Below are positions 1 through 10,296 of a DNA stretch of 64,000 nucleotides, piece after piece. The notes below the pieces were generated by a model. It saw only the letters and a program-made list of their open reading frames with translations, had not been told where the DNA came from and ran no database searches. This DNA comes from Peribolospora baueri (Eukaryota; Basidiomycota; Peribolosporomycetes; Peribolosporales; Peribolosporaceae): positions 1 to 64,000 of the forward strand of contig JAMDHS010000097.1 of NCBI GenBank assembly GCA_029717555.1, read 5' to 3'. How positions within the stretch are numbered: position 1 is the stretch's first letter; each line of letters begins with the position of its first letter. The position numbers and the translations under genes were made by a program.

Positions 1-43
<43 letters not shown>
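1..43. repeat. Poly(A) run at window edge
   Basis: Forty-three A residues in a row. On the minus strand this is a T run inside the last visible intron of the SUZ12-like gene, downstream of its GTAAGC donor at 133, so it may be a long polypyrimidine tract. A gap filler or assembly artefact is also possible. Confidence 0.6.
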
Positions 44-44
<1 letters not shown>

Positions 45-133
45 CCGGCCCGAGGTTCCGTTGGTAAGACACACGAACTTGTGACAAAAGAGACCTTGAG
101 ATGCACCCCCTCCCCCGTTCCAAGCCTGCTTAC

Positions 134-3100
134 CGTTCAAATGCGAGATGCTTGTTCCACAGCTTCATGACGAAGCCTTCCTCCGGCATGACGTCCGAAA
201 TTTCATCGAGCATCTGGGGAAAGAAAGGACAAAAGACACAAGTCGATGAGCACGAAAAGTTGAAGGCTCGTCTCCAAGGGAAGAGAAACACAAAAGCTAG
301 GACGGCTGAAAATCAGGACCAGTGCTCACCCTATGCGCCCGTCCAACCTCCCACGCTCTTGCCTCATCCGCGCCCTCCTCCCCCAGCGGAAACTCGACGA
401 TATCGCCGTTGGCCAAGGGGGCGAAAGTCAAACTGCGCACGTTCAAGTTAGCGCTCTTGGCTTGCACCCTCCTCCTGATCCGTTTCGGAGATTTGAGACG
501 ATCTCCAAGGAGGTCCAATGTAGTGCTGTCCTCTCTGGACGGCGTTACACGCACAGAAGAAGGACTTGAAGATACCGCCACTAAACTTCGCGAGGTGCTC
601 AAGGGCGTAGGCTCAGACTCGGTGCGAGCTAGGTCAGGCTGCCGGTCGAACTTGACGACCTCGGGTAAGGACTGCGGGGTTTTCCCCCGCCGCCTTGTCG
701 AACGAAAATCATTTAGATTCGCTGGCCAAGCGGACGGCGCCGCCGGAGAAGCGCTCGTCCGAGTCGCGGCTTCGCCATCGACATCCGCGCCCAAACGCTC
801 TTCGATATCACGCTCCTCTGAGTCGGCGAGACGATCGAAGACGTCGAACTTCTGAAAACCCCAGTCGCCGGCAGCGCTCGCGTTGGGCGAAGCGGCTTGT
901 CGGCTCCCCGATGCAGTCGAGGACGGTGCGCTCCGGTTGACGTTGGCATCAGCCTCTGGCGAGGAGGGTCTGCTGTCGTCCACGAGCATTCTTGGATCGT
1001 CAGGATACGGTGTATTAGCGTCCATTGGCCCGCCAGGGTGGGCTAGAACGCCTCCACGTGCATCGCTCTGGGATGGCTGCGAAAGATCTCCAGTGTCAAA
1101 GCGACCAGTCCAACGCTTACGGCTTCGCTGATCCGAAGAAGTGGCGTCGGGCCCTGAGACTACATTGGCCGAGCCTCCAGCGCTGCGAGCTTTGCCCTTG
1201 CCCTTGTCGGCCTTTGACGCTTCGGCAGGAATGCTGCTGCTCGGCGGTACGGGTAATTTCACGACGATTTTACGCTGCACCTTGTCCATCTTACCCTCCT
1301 CCGTGCCGTTGGCCCTTGGCTTGTCATACACCGGCAATGGTTTTTCCGCAGGAGTAGGCTGCAGTCGCTGCCCATTCGAAGCCGTTGAGTTCGAAGGGGG
1401 CTCAGCAGAAGCGTGGCTGCCGTTCGGGAAAGCTTTACCGGACTTCGTAGGGGGGAAGACGGAGGTGGGAGACGTCGCACGGTCGCCTGCTTGACGCGGG
1501 ACGGAGAGTACGCCGCTGCTTCCGTTTTGAGCGGCATGAGATTGAACTTGGGTAGGAGACGTGGTGGGCGTGATGATGACAAGGTGGGTCTTCCCAAGAA
1601 AAGAGGGATGAGAGGTGGTGAGGTCGACTCGGTCCGGAGCATCCTGAGAGTAATGTCAGTCAGTTCATCCCCATCTTCAAGCGCCGGATGTAGTTAATGA
1701 TAGGGTGGAATATTCAACTCACCATGCCGATGCCACAGTTGGCAAGCACCTTACACCTCAGCCCTTTGTGCACTTCCTCGAAATGCCTCTCCAAGGCGTT
1801 CGTGCCGTCACCGATCTCGAGTCGCCTCCGAAGCTGCGAAGCAGAAGGACAGATAGGACACTCGATCTGATCTGCCTCCTCCCCAGCCGTCGTGCGTTCT
1901 CCCGGCCTCCGCCTGTCGGCGCCTGTCCCGCTGCCAACGCTATTGCTCTTGGTCCTACCGCGGGAAGGGACCACGTGCCAACGCACGTCTCCCCTCGCGA
2001 GTGCTGCCTCGAAATCGGAGGGGAAGGACAAGGCCTGGAGCGACAGGAGGGGCAACGAGGAGAACAGAAAGGCTGTGTACGCGTCGTCTCTGCCACTGTG
2101 CAAGCTGCCGCCCTGGCGCTGATGGGATTTCTGCCCGTGAAAAGACGGGGCCACGGAGGCTGCCGATGAAGGCGGAGGCGGTGCAACCTTAGCCTCCGTA
2201 TGCATTCTCCACTCCAGTCCCAGCTCCATATCCCATCCGAGCTCGTGGCCCCGTTCAGCCGCGCTCGCCATACCCTCCTCTGCGCTCAGCTCTGCATCGA
2301 GGGAAGGGTCGACCAAGAACGCCCGGGCTGAGTACGTCGTCACGTCAGGGTCATGTGCGTCGTTGGTGGCAGCAGAAGGAAAGGGAGCGCGAATGGCGAA
2401 GCGGTCAGAGAGAACGAGAGGAAAGACGGCTGTCACGGTGGGCGAAGGATGGGAGCCGTGGTGAGGGCGATAACGGGTGGTCCCGGCGGGCGACGACTTG
2501 CGCGGGACCTGCAGCCAGGGAACTGTCTGAGGGACGAACGGACGACCGGCTTGAGTCCCGGAGAGACGCCACTCGACTTTGAGGAGGACGTCCTCCTTTC
2601 CCGAAGCATCGCCTTCAGCCATGACAGCGCGCGATGTAACCTCACTCGCACAGAAGGCGACAGCTGTGCCATTGGACGGGACGCCGTTGGCCATGTGACC
2701 ATGGCGTTGCGTGCGCAGCCTGCAGGAGCCTTTCCTGAGCGTCTCAAACGCGCCCTGATCGACGTTGATGACGAGGGCGGAGGGCAGACGGGGCACGGCG
2801 AGCAGCGCCTTGGAGGGGCGCATGCTGAGATGGACGCATCCTGCCACTTGCTGGTTTTTCACGAGGTGTATGTAAGCTTCTCGGGATCGCATCGACGCGT
2901 TGAGAAGGGAAGTGGACGCAGGCAGTCTCCACACGGAGACGATGACGGTCATGGCGAGTAAGGTCTCTGCGGGGACCGGGTAGTCGAGTGCGATGGGAAA
3001 GGAGACGACAAGCGAGCGCGAGGCTCTCGCGGTGCGCGCGTCTCGCTCTTCCAACTCGCGCACCCTGCGCAGGTCGTCCACTTCTCGCAAACGGCGGGCA

Positions 3101-4236
3101 ACGCGATGATTCTCGTCTACGGCCGACTTGTCACCCTTGCTGCCCGCCTCAAGGTTCCGACTGAGCAAAGGCGTCCCCGCCGTTTTGGTCAAGACGGCGG
3201 CTGACGAACGTAAATGCGATAGAAAGGCGTCCATGAAGACCTTGCTGGACATGTTGTACGCGCTCCGAGGATGAGATCGTCCTTCTGCGTCGACAAGCGC
3301 ACCCGTGCCACTTCCTCGAGCAGCTGGCCTTCGCCGGGAGCCAGATTGGTCGGGGCCTTTCGACACGAGTCCTCCTCCCGCGTCCTCCGACAGGCGAATC
3401 CTCTTCCTCGGCCGTGCCGGACTGGCCTCCTTGGCCGAGGGGAGATCGAAAACGCATTGCTTCTTTGCCATCCAATGCTGCCATTCCAGACATTCGTTCC
3501 AGACCTCTGATCGGAAGCTGTCCTCGGAGTGGAGAAGGTACCATTCCTTGAGGATGGGGAAGAGCACGCGGTGGACAAAGCCTCTAGTCGAGTAGGCCTG
3601 CGACGGGCCGGTGGGGCAGTGATGTTGAAAAGCGAGCTGGACTGTGGCAGTGGCAGAAGAGGAGGCCGAGGAGGGGGGAGGTTCCAGATGCACGCCCGCC
3701 CGCTCGTTGGTTGTAGCTCGGCCATTGGCTTTTACTCTCACCCTGGCCTTGCCATTGACGCGGGCCGCTCCTTTGGAGTGCTCGAAACAAGTCCACGGAC
3801 CTTTGAGGGATTGACAGGCAGGACAGGCGAGAAAGGCCTGAAACTGGTAAAAGCGAGCCTTTGCCCAGCTTCGGAGACGATCCTCGGGGCATTCTCGGAC
3901 CCGACCAGAAAGGGCGGTCGTGTTGGCCTTGGACGACCTGTCCCGATCAGCGACGCGAGCGTGGTGGGAAGCGGAGGGGGGACTGGCGGAGCGGAGGTCG
4001 AGGGCGTCAGCGGTTGAAGAGGGCGGCACTTTCGTACCTTTCTCCGCGGCGCTAGCCAACTCCAAGTCGACGCTCATGGACCTGGACCGGGAGCTGGGGC
4101 TCGTGCGAAGGGCAGAGGAGTTGGGGTTATTAAGGCGGAAAGAATGAACTGTCTTGTTTATGTGGTCCAAGGGCAAGATCGTAGTCGTGCTGGTCAACGG
4201 TGTGGGGACGGCCGCCCCGAAACGGGCAACATCCAT
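134..4236 (-). CDS. SUZ12-like Polycomb (PRC2) subunit, 3' end outside window
   Basis: Core subunit expected in the nuclear PRC2 complex, which methylates histone H3 Lys27. Exons read on the minus strand: 4236-1723, 1643-330, 213-134, then an intron that runs off the left edge; joins are in phase. Residues about 791-823 form a zinc finger (CPIC, then H-x4-H, ending ERHFEEVH) like the SUZ12 finger. The last exon encodes LDEISDVMPEEGFVMKLWN, a close match to the start of the SUZ12 VEFS box (human EEFSDVNEGEKEVMKLWN, from memory). The 438 residues of exon 2, between finger and VEFS, are Ser/Pro/Arg-rich and look disordered, longer than in animal SUZ12. The start at 4236 is the first ATG of the long frame. 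The rest of the VEFS box lies beyond position 1. Family call is firm; complex membership is inferred. Confidence 0.85.
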
Positions 4237-4912
4237 GGCGGCGGACTATGTAGCGAACAGATCGAGCGTCCTGACAGCATGCGATGGCCGGAGGGCGGGA
4301 GCGAAGACGGTGGAAAGAGACGGGGAGCGACGATGGCGACGTCCAACGTCAACCTAGATGACGCCCGGATCGCCAATAAAGAATAGTCAGCAAACGGGGT
4401 GGGCTGCTGGTCAGGAAAGTAAAAACATGAGGCCGCGCTACGAGAGGGGCAGAGAGGACAAAGGCGAGCGCGGCAGCGCGCGAATTCGCCAGTCGGCGGA
4501 GAGATGTGAGCACATACCTACCGTGCCACGCAAAGAGAAGGGGCGTGCGGTGAAGGAGAGAGGAGAGGAGGGAGACAGATAGTGGAGGAGGGAGGAGGAG
4601 ACGAATACGAGAGGCGAGGAGGAGGTGAGGATGGACGTTTTCTCCAGCCGGCGAGCGGCTTTAACGAGACGCGCCGCGACGGTCGACCTAGGCAGTGGAT
4701 TACAACTTGACCCGCGGAGGCATTACAACGCATTACACGCCGTTTCTAATCCCCGCCGATCACTCCACCTCGCCTTGCCGTTTGTTTTGGCCGCGCGCGA
4801 ACCTTCATTTCGTACGAGCCTCGTCTGGCACGCATCCCTCCCTGCTTCCCCTTCCTCCTCTTCCTCCTCCTCCCCGACCCTCTTCTCTCCGTCCCTCGCC
4901 CCCACCTCTCTC
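4237..4912. promoter_or_regulatory. Divergent intergenic region, SUZ12-like / unknown nuclear protein
   Basis: About 680 nt between two start codons pointing apart. It must hold both promoters. It is purine-rich on the plus strand up to about 4,640. I see no clear TATA box and no further gene. Confidence 0.4.
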
Positions 4913-7434
4913 ATGGCCTCTGCAGACGGCCGAGTCTTTTGGCAGGCCACCCAAGTCCCTCTCCTTCCCCTACCTTCCACCTCCTCCCCGCCTTCCAATC
5001 CGCCGGAGCGACTGAAGGAGGACGACTCTGCGCCGGCAGATGCCCCGGACGGCGCGGTCGTGAGCACCGGTGTCATCCGTGCTGCGAAATTGGTCTCGCA
5101 GGTCGGGCACAGTAGAGCCAAGCCCCAGCGACGAACAAGGAGGGGCGCCGCCCCGTCCGCTGTTGGCTCTCGCAAAGGCGGCGGCAGCGTCTCGACGCTT
5201 CATGCATCCTCCTCACCGCGACGCAGGCTTCACGGCCCGTCAAAGCCCCGGTCTCCTCTTTTGTCCAATGCGAGCTCCAGCTCGAGGCCTTCCTTGTCCA
5301 GTCTTCACGCCTTCCTTGACCGCGAGGCTCGTAAGCGTCAGAAGCCGGGGGCATGGCCGTCGGACGCCGCGGGCGACACTCCTGCGACTGCTCGCAAGGT
5401 GGGCACCCCAGCAACGCCCATCCCTACATTTACGTCTCCAAGCTCGACGAAGCGACTCCATGACGAGAACGAACTGGGCTTATCCGCCGCCGCGGCCATC
5501 ATCGTCCAGGATAGCCCGCCAAGGAGGGTGCCTCTTAAAGAGCGCATGCTCAACGGCAGCAACGACGCCCACGGCTGTGACCAATCTTATTTGGCACCGA
5601 CAGCAACTTTTTCAAGAGACAGGAGACAGCCTGTTCGCAACTCCGACACAGCCATCCCCCTCCTGAAAGTTCCAGCCCGTGCAGAGAGGCAGACTACGAT
5701 GGGCGACTTTGCAAAGGTGCACAAGGCGGCGGTGAGTTGGACGACCCATCTCTATGTCCATTTCTTCCATTCGTCCAAGTTCGAGGAAAGGGCATGCTCA
5801 GCTAACGCATGAGATTGCTTGACCATTCCGTCCTCCCCGCCTTTCCAGGAATCGTCATCGTCGTCCAACGCGCCTTTCAAAGTTCCATCCCTTCCGGTCG
5901 GGCGAACGCGTACGGCGCCCGTGGCGCGATTGTCTGCTCGACAAAAGCAGTCGGCTATGGGCGCCGACGAGCACAATCCTCCAGCCGTCAGGATGGGTGG
6001 GGCTCGAGGCGCTTCTTCCTCTGCGTCCATCGCCACTCTGACACGAGGCTGGCCGGCTGCGGAGACGGACGCTGGCGGGGTTGGCACATCATCTAAGACC
6101 TCGCCTTACCATGCGTTCTCAGACGCTCCAGTTATGCGTCAGTCGGTTGAGCGCAGAACCGACAAGAATGACTGCGGGGACGATAACGAAATGAAGCATC
6201 CACGGAAGCCGACCATCTCGGTGCCGGACGAGTTCGACGAGTTCGACGACAAGGAGATGGAGGATATCATGGCGAGCCTGGACGTCCATCTCCCCAAGCA
6301 GGGGGAGGGCGAGACGTCCTTCTCCGCTTCTGGAGTGGACGTACAGCGGCCGACCGCCGCGGAAAGAACGATGGATGACAACGAGATTGAGACCGAGACA
6401 CAGCTTCCCCGAGCGCGGCCTTACAAGCGTCCGAGGCGAGCGCTAAGGTTACTGGACAGTCAGAGTCCTTCCAAACGTAAGCCATTCGCCTGTTTACTAT
6501 TTTTCATCGATAAGACGCTTCTACTTTTGCTCACTCTCTCGTCCATCTCGTGCTCTCCGCCTCACTAAGCGACTGCCGGCGCCACCAATTCAGATCGTTC
6601 TACCATCCCTCCTTCTTCCCTTTCTTCGTGTCGCCGCTTGGGCCTCAGCCGCCCACGACCCAAGAACCTTTCGGCGAAGCAACGGGCCCAAGTGCGAAGC
6701 ATTGCGGCGGCCTTTATCGACCGGGATGCAGCGGTGGAGGAGGAGGGCGGGAACGGGAACGGGGAGGACGAGGGCGATGATGTGGAGGAGACGCCGTCGC
6801 AGTTGGCAGCCGTGGCGGACGGCTTCATCGTCCCCGATGACTATGCCACGCAGCATCCTGACAACCTCCGCGGGCGGGCGAGCGGCAAAGAAGGGAAGGG
6901 GGGCGAGGGGAGGAAAAGAAAGTTCAACGAGAGAGCGATGTATGCCATGAGCCTCTTGAGCCAGGTTCCATCTTTTGTGCAAGGGGAACGGCAAGGCGGA
7001 GAGGACGAGAGCGCTGAAAGTCTGGAAGCGGCGTTGAGGGACTTGGGGCCGGCTATGAGGGGGAGACAGCTGTTGGGGAGGCTGGCCTTCGAGTTTGGCT
7101 GGGAGGAGAGGCCTGTTTTCGGGTCAGCGTCTAGAGTCCCGCGTGGGAGTGGGTCGGATGGTGAAGAGGAGGACAAGGACGAGGGAGAGGAGGAGCTTGA
7201 CCGTGAGTACCTCTACGAAGAGACGCGTCGGCCTTGCTTTGGCGTTCTCTCATGCTTACGTCTTCTCTTGCTCGTCTCCTCGCAGCCAGCTGTAATTTGG
7301 CCGACCACGAGGGCCTGGAGACGTGCTCCGATTCCGACTGGCGGCTGACGCAGCGAGAGGGAAAGGCGGTGAGGGAGCAGAAGGCCAAGGCTAGGCAGAC
7401 CTTGGATGAGTTCAGGAAGGCAAGAAGGTATTGA
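4913..7434 (+). CDS. Conserved-looking nuclear protein of unknown function
   Basis: Exons 4913-5731, 5849-6476, 6594-7202 and 7286-7434 join in frame to 734 residues. I do not recognise the family. The first half is Ser/Pro/Arg-rich and basic. Near residue 260 is RQTTMGDFAKV, which loosely resembles a PCNA-binding PIP box (Q-x-x-M-x-x-F) but lacks the second aromatic residue. The middle is acidic (DEFDEFDDKEMEDIMASLDV). The third exon contains FIVPDDYA and a stretch AMYAMSLLSQVPSFVQG that looks helical and folded. The C-terminus is charged and helical, ending TLDEFRKARRY. The composition suggests a DNA-replication or repair scaffold, but that is only a guess. An upstream in-frame ATG exists at about 4631; 4913 was chosen because it follows the CT-rich leader common before starts in this window. 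Confidence 0.6.
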
Positions 7435-8273
7435 ACGATGGAGCGCGTGCGTGCGCGTTCGCTCGCTCACCCTCTCAGAGGAGGCTCGCATCATGACAAC
7501 GAGGCTCTCGCTCCATCAGCGCTTCTGGAAGGCTTTCTCGAACTTGCCGGCTTCCGCCTTCCTGACTATTTCGGACACACCGTCAGCGTCGTCTCTGCTT
7601 CCGATGTCGTCGACTCTCTGCGCTCGCACGTACACATGTAAATACATGGCATCGTGACGATGGAGGATTTGGCTCTAGGCGACGGGCCAAAACCCAGAGA
7701 AGCAATGACATTTGTGACCCTAGTCGACGGTCAGGGTGCTTGCGGAGAAAGGGCAGGCACTGAGGAAGGAAAGAAGTAAGCGTTGGGAAAAGTAAACGTC
7801 AGCTTCGGCCGGTGACGAGTGGCAGGTCGATCCCACGTCCAACATGTCTCCATCTCTACCCACTTCTTCTCTCACTGTCAATCTCTAACGAGGAATCAAT
7901 CTCAACAGCCCCGAGAAGGACGGCGGCTAGCCAGAACTGAAGTTCCATACACGGAAAGCAAATCACGTGACCCACCGATACCCTTCGTTTACGCGCCTTT
8001 ATTCGCGAATTTCTCCGATCCGAGCTTCCGGTGCGCAGAAGGAAGACAGCTCCATCCTTCGTCCCGGGAAGCGATCGAACCTCCAACCCCGTTCGGCTGC
8101 CCTTGACAGGGCCGGCCATGCCTTCCTCTCTCTTTCTGCTTTGCCTCTTTCTGCTTTAATTTGCTTTCTAGGGTAGACACGTAAAGGTAGACACTTCTCT
8201 CTCTCTCTCTCGAGGATAGACGTATAGCGATAGACACATCTCTTTTCTAGGATAGACGTAGACATCTCGACTC
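7435..8273. other. Intergenic, no gene seen
   Basis: Terminator region of the unknown nuclear protein and promoter of the SET gene. Apart from the repeat just before the SET start I see nothing that supports a gene on either strand. Confidence 0.5.
8170..8270. repeat. Degenerate tandem repeat (GATAGACRT-like)
   Basis: The motif A-G-G-A-T-A-G-A-C-G-T and variants (GGTAGACAC, GATAGACAC, GTAGACATC) recur about six times in 100 nt around a (CT)n tract, ending four bases before the SET start codon. It therefore lies in the 5' leader or core promoter. Confidence 0.65.
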
Positions 8274-9401
8274 ATGGACCCCGCAACCGTCCGCACCGAG
8301 GACCTCGTCCGCTCCGAGCTCTTCGCCATCCGACGGACGCCCCATGCCGGCCTCGGCGCCTTTGCTCTTCGTCGTCTTCCCCCCGGCACGATCCTGCACT
8401 CCACCGGCCGACCCTGCGCAAGCGTCATCAACAGACCCTACAGGCGGGAGGTGTGCGCGTGGTGTTTCGCCTATGACCGAGGGAAGGAATGGCGAGTGCG
8501 CGACTCCCATGTAGGATTCGCGTTCTGTTGTGAGGCGTGCGCGGATGCTTGGAGGCAGGAGGAGGGCGAAGTGGGAGTGGAGGCGTGGAGGTGTGTGGAG
8601 GAAGGGTTGCTGAAGGGCAAGAAGGGTCTCTGTGCGGACAAGTTCGTGCCAGACAACGCCACGCCTCCGACGGAGGAGGAGATCGAGCGAGCTTGGAAGA
8701 CGGCTGCGGATGAGGTCGGTCTCCTGATTTGCGCGGGACGCAGTTCTTCGTCTTCGGCCTCACCTCGCCCGCCTTCGAAAGCGACCCGCCGGGCCATGCA
8801 AGCAGCTCTCCAAGACGGGCCGCCCGCCCCCGATACGCTCGCATTCCTGCTCTCGGGTACCCTCACGGCCGGCACTCGACCCGAAAGGTGGACGCAGATG
8901 CTGGCCCTGACGCCAGACCTCCGACCCTACTCCTCCAGAGAGGACCTCGAGGAGCACATTAAAACCTACCTCCACCTCCTCTGTCTCCTTCCGCCTACCC
9001 TCCTCCCCATTACGACGCCACAAACACTCCTAGACCTCGCGCGACGCGACTCCTGCAACTCCTTCGGTCTACGCAGCGTCGATGACGGCGGCGACGAGTT
9101 CTTCGGCTACGGCACGTGGCCGAGCGCCAGCTTCTTCAATCATTCTTGTCAGCCCAACGTCGCCAAGCGGAGGCTCGGGGCAGGGTGGACGTTCGAGACG
9201 GAGAAGGAAGTGGAGGAGGGGGAGGAACTGTGCATCAGCTACCTCGGTGGGGCGGAGAGGGAGCTGGACACGTCAGAGAGGAGGAGAAGGTTGAGGGAAG
9301 GGTGGCATTTCGAATGCCAGTGCCAGAAGTGTGGAGGCCAGGTTCCTGTCAGTGAGAACGGTGTTGTGCATATCCATGGACCGGAAGCGCAAGGGTTGTA
9401 A
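8274..9401 (+). CDS. SET/MYND-type protein lysine methyltransferase
   Basis: Single exon, 375 residues. It should transfer methyl groups from S-adenosylmethionine to protein lysines. A split SET domain is visible: the first strand FAIRRTPHAGLGAFALR (residues about 16-32), a Cys cluster resembling a MYND or zinc insert (CAWC about residue 62, CCEAC about residue 84), then SASFFNHSCQPN (NHSC at about residue 289), GEELCISYLG, and a post-SET CQCQKC near the end. This order matches SMYD and yeast Set5/Set6 proteins. Length fits Set6-like members. Substrate cannot be read from sequence. It is one of few intronless genes here. Confidence 0.88.
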   Translation: MDPATVRTEDLVRSELFAIRRTPHAGLGAFALRRLPPGTILHSTGRPCASVINRPYRREVCAWCFAYDRGKEWRVRDSHVGFAFCCEACADAWRQEEGEVGVEAWRCVEEGLLKGKKGLCADKFVPDNATPPTEEEIERAWKTAADEVGLLICAGRSSSSSASPRPPSKATRRAMQAALQDGPPAPDTLAFLLSGTLTAGTRPERWTQMLALTPDLRPYSSREDLEEHIKTYLHLLCLLPPTLLPITTPQTLLDLARRDSCNSFGLRSVDDGGDEFFGYGTWPSASFFNHSCQPNVAKRRLGAGWTFETEKEVEEGEELCISYLGGAERELDTSERRRRLREGWHFECQCQKCGGQVPVSENGVVHIHGPEAQGL

Positions 9402-10296
9402 AGTAATAGCAGCAGCTCGGGCACCGCCTGATCTCGAGATACTTGCACCAGTCTACAGATACGTCGCGAGCTTCCCACATTAACAAGCACAGTCCTGAGA
9501 AGAGTCGTGCCAACTCTATGAGAGGCGTGCGATCATGTTATTGAGTTCGTTATCAGGAACATATCTTGGCCGATATTCCGGTGTAGAGACACTTACAGCC
9601 TGGCTCCAGACATAGAGACAGCCCTGTGCTCTACCAATAAAAGCGAAGCCCAGGGGGGCTTTCCTTTATTGACCGCCCACATCGACGGCTTTGTCGATCC
9701 TGAAAACGGGAACGACATTTCCCAACCACAAGCGGTGAAAGTAAAGCTTGAAAGGAGAGTGTATACTAGAGCTGGCGACGTTCCCGAGCCAAGGCGGGTG
9801 ACGTGCCTCGCCGCGCGGTGTCCTGATGGTACTGCAGACCGGACGTGTCAGCAATGACGGCGCGTACAAATATACATAAACAGTGTGAGTTGCAGACTGC
9901 CCCAAAAACATAAGCGGCTGTCTTTCCCGACGACGCGAGCGTTTGTCTGCCTCGACGACGATGGGCGAGCGGGCGATGGCGAACCGGTCGGACGTCGAAA
10001 TTACAAGATGACGGGCAGCGCTGGCCGCCGCGGTTTCGTGGAGTGCTGCGGCCCGACGTTGATCGAGGCTGCCCCAATGTTGCTCCACAAACACCTGACG
10101 TCCACCACCTCTCCCCTTCTGCGTTCGCCAGGGTATTGTCAGGAGTAGAAAGAAAGAGAGGAGGGAAGGCGCGAACCATGAACTTTGCTGACAGGTCTCT
10201 CAGGGCCGTGCCCGGAGAGCCGGCGGAAACGAACACCAGTGAGCTGTGCTCGAAGGCTGCGTTCTCCGGCGGGGCAGGCTAGGATCTCACGTTTGA
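9402..10296. other. Intergenic, no gene seen
   Basis: An AATAAA at about 9636 could be the SET gene's polyadenylation signal. The rest is the likely promoter of the MATH-BTB gene. Open frames here have no family features. Confidence 0.45.

Noticed and set aside
1892-2961. Several plus-strand frames opposite the SUZ12-like gene
   Set aside because: Antisense shadows without family features. The minus strand carries the zinc finger and correct splice sites.
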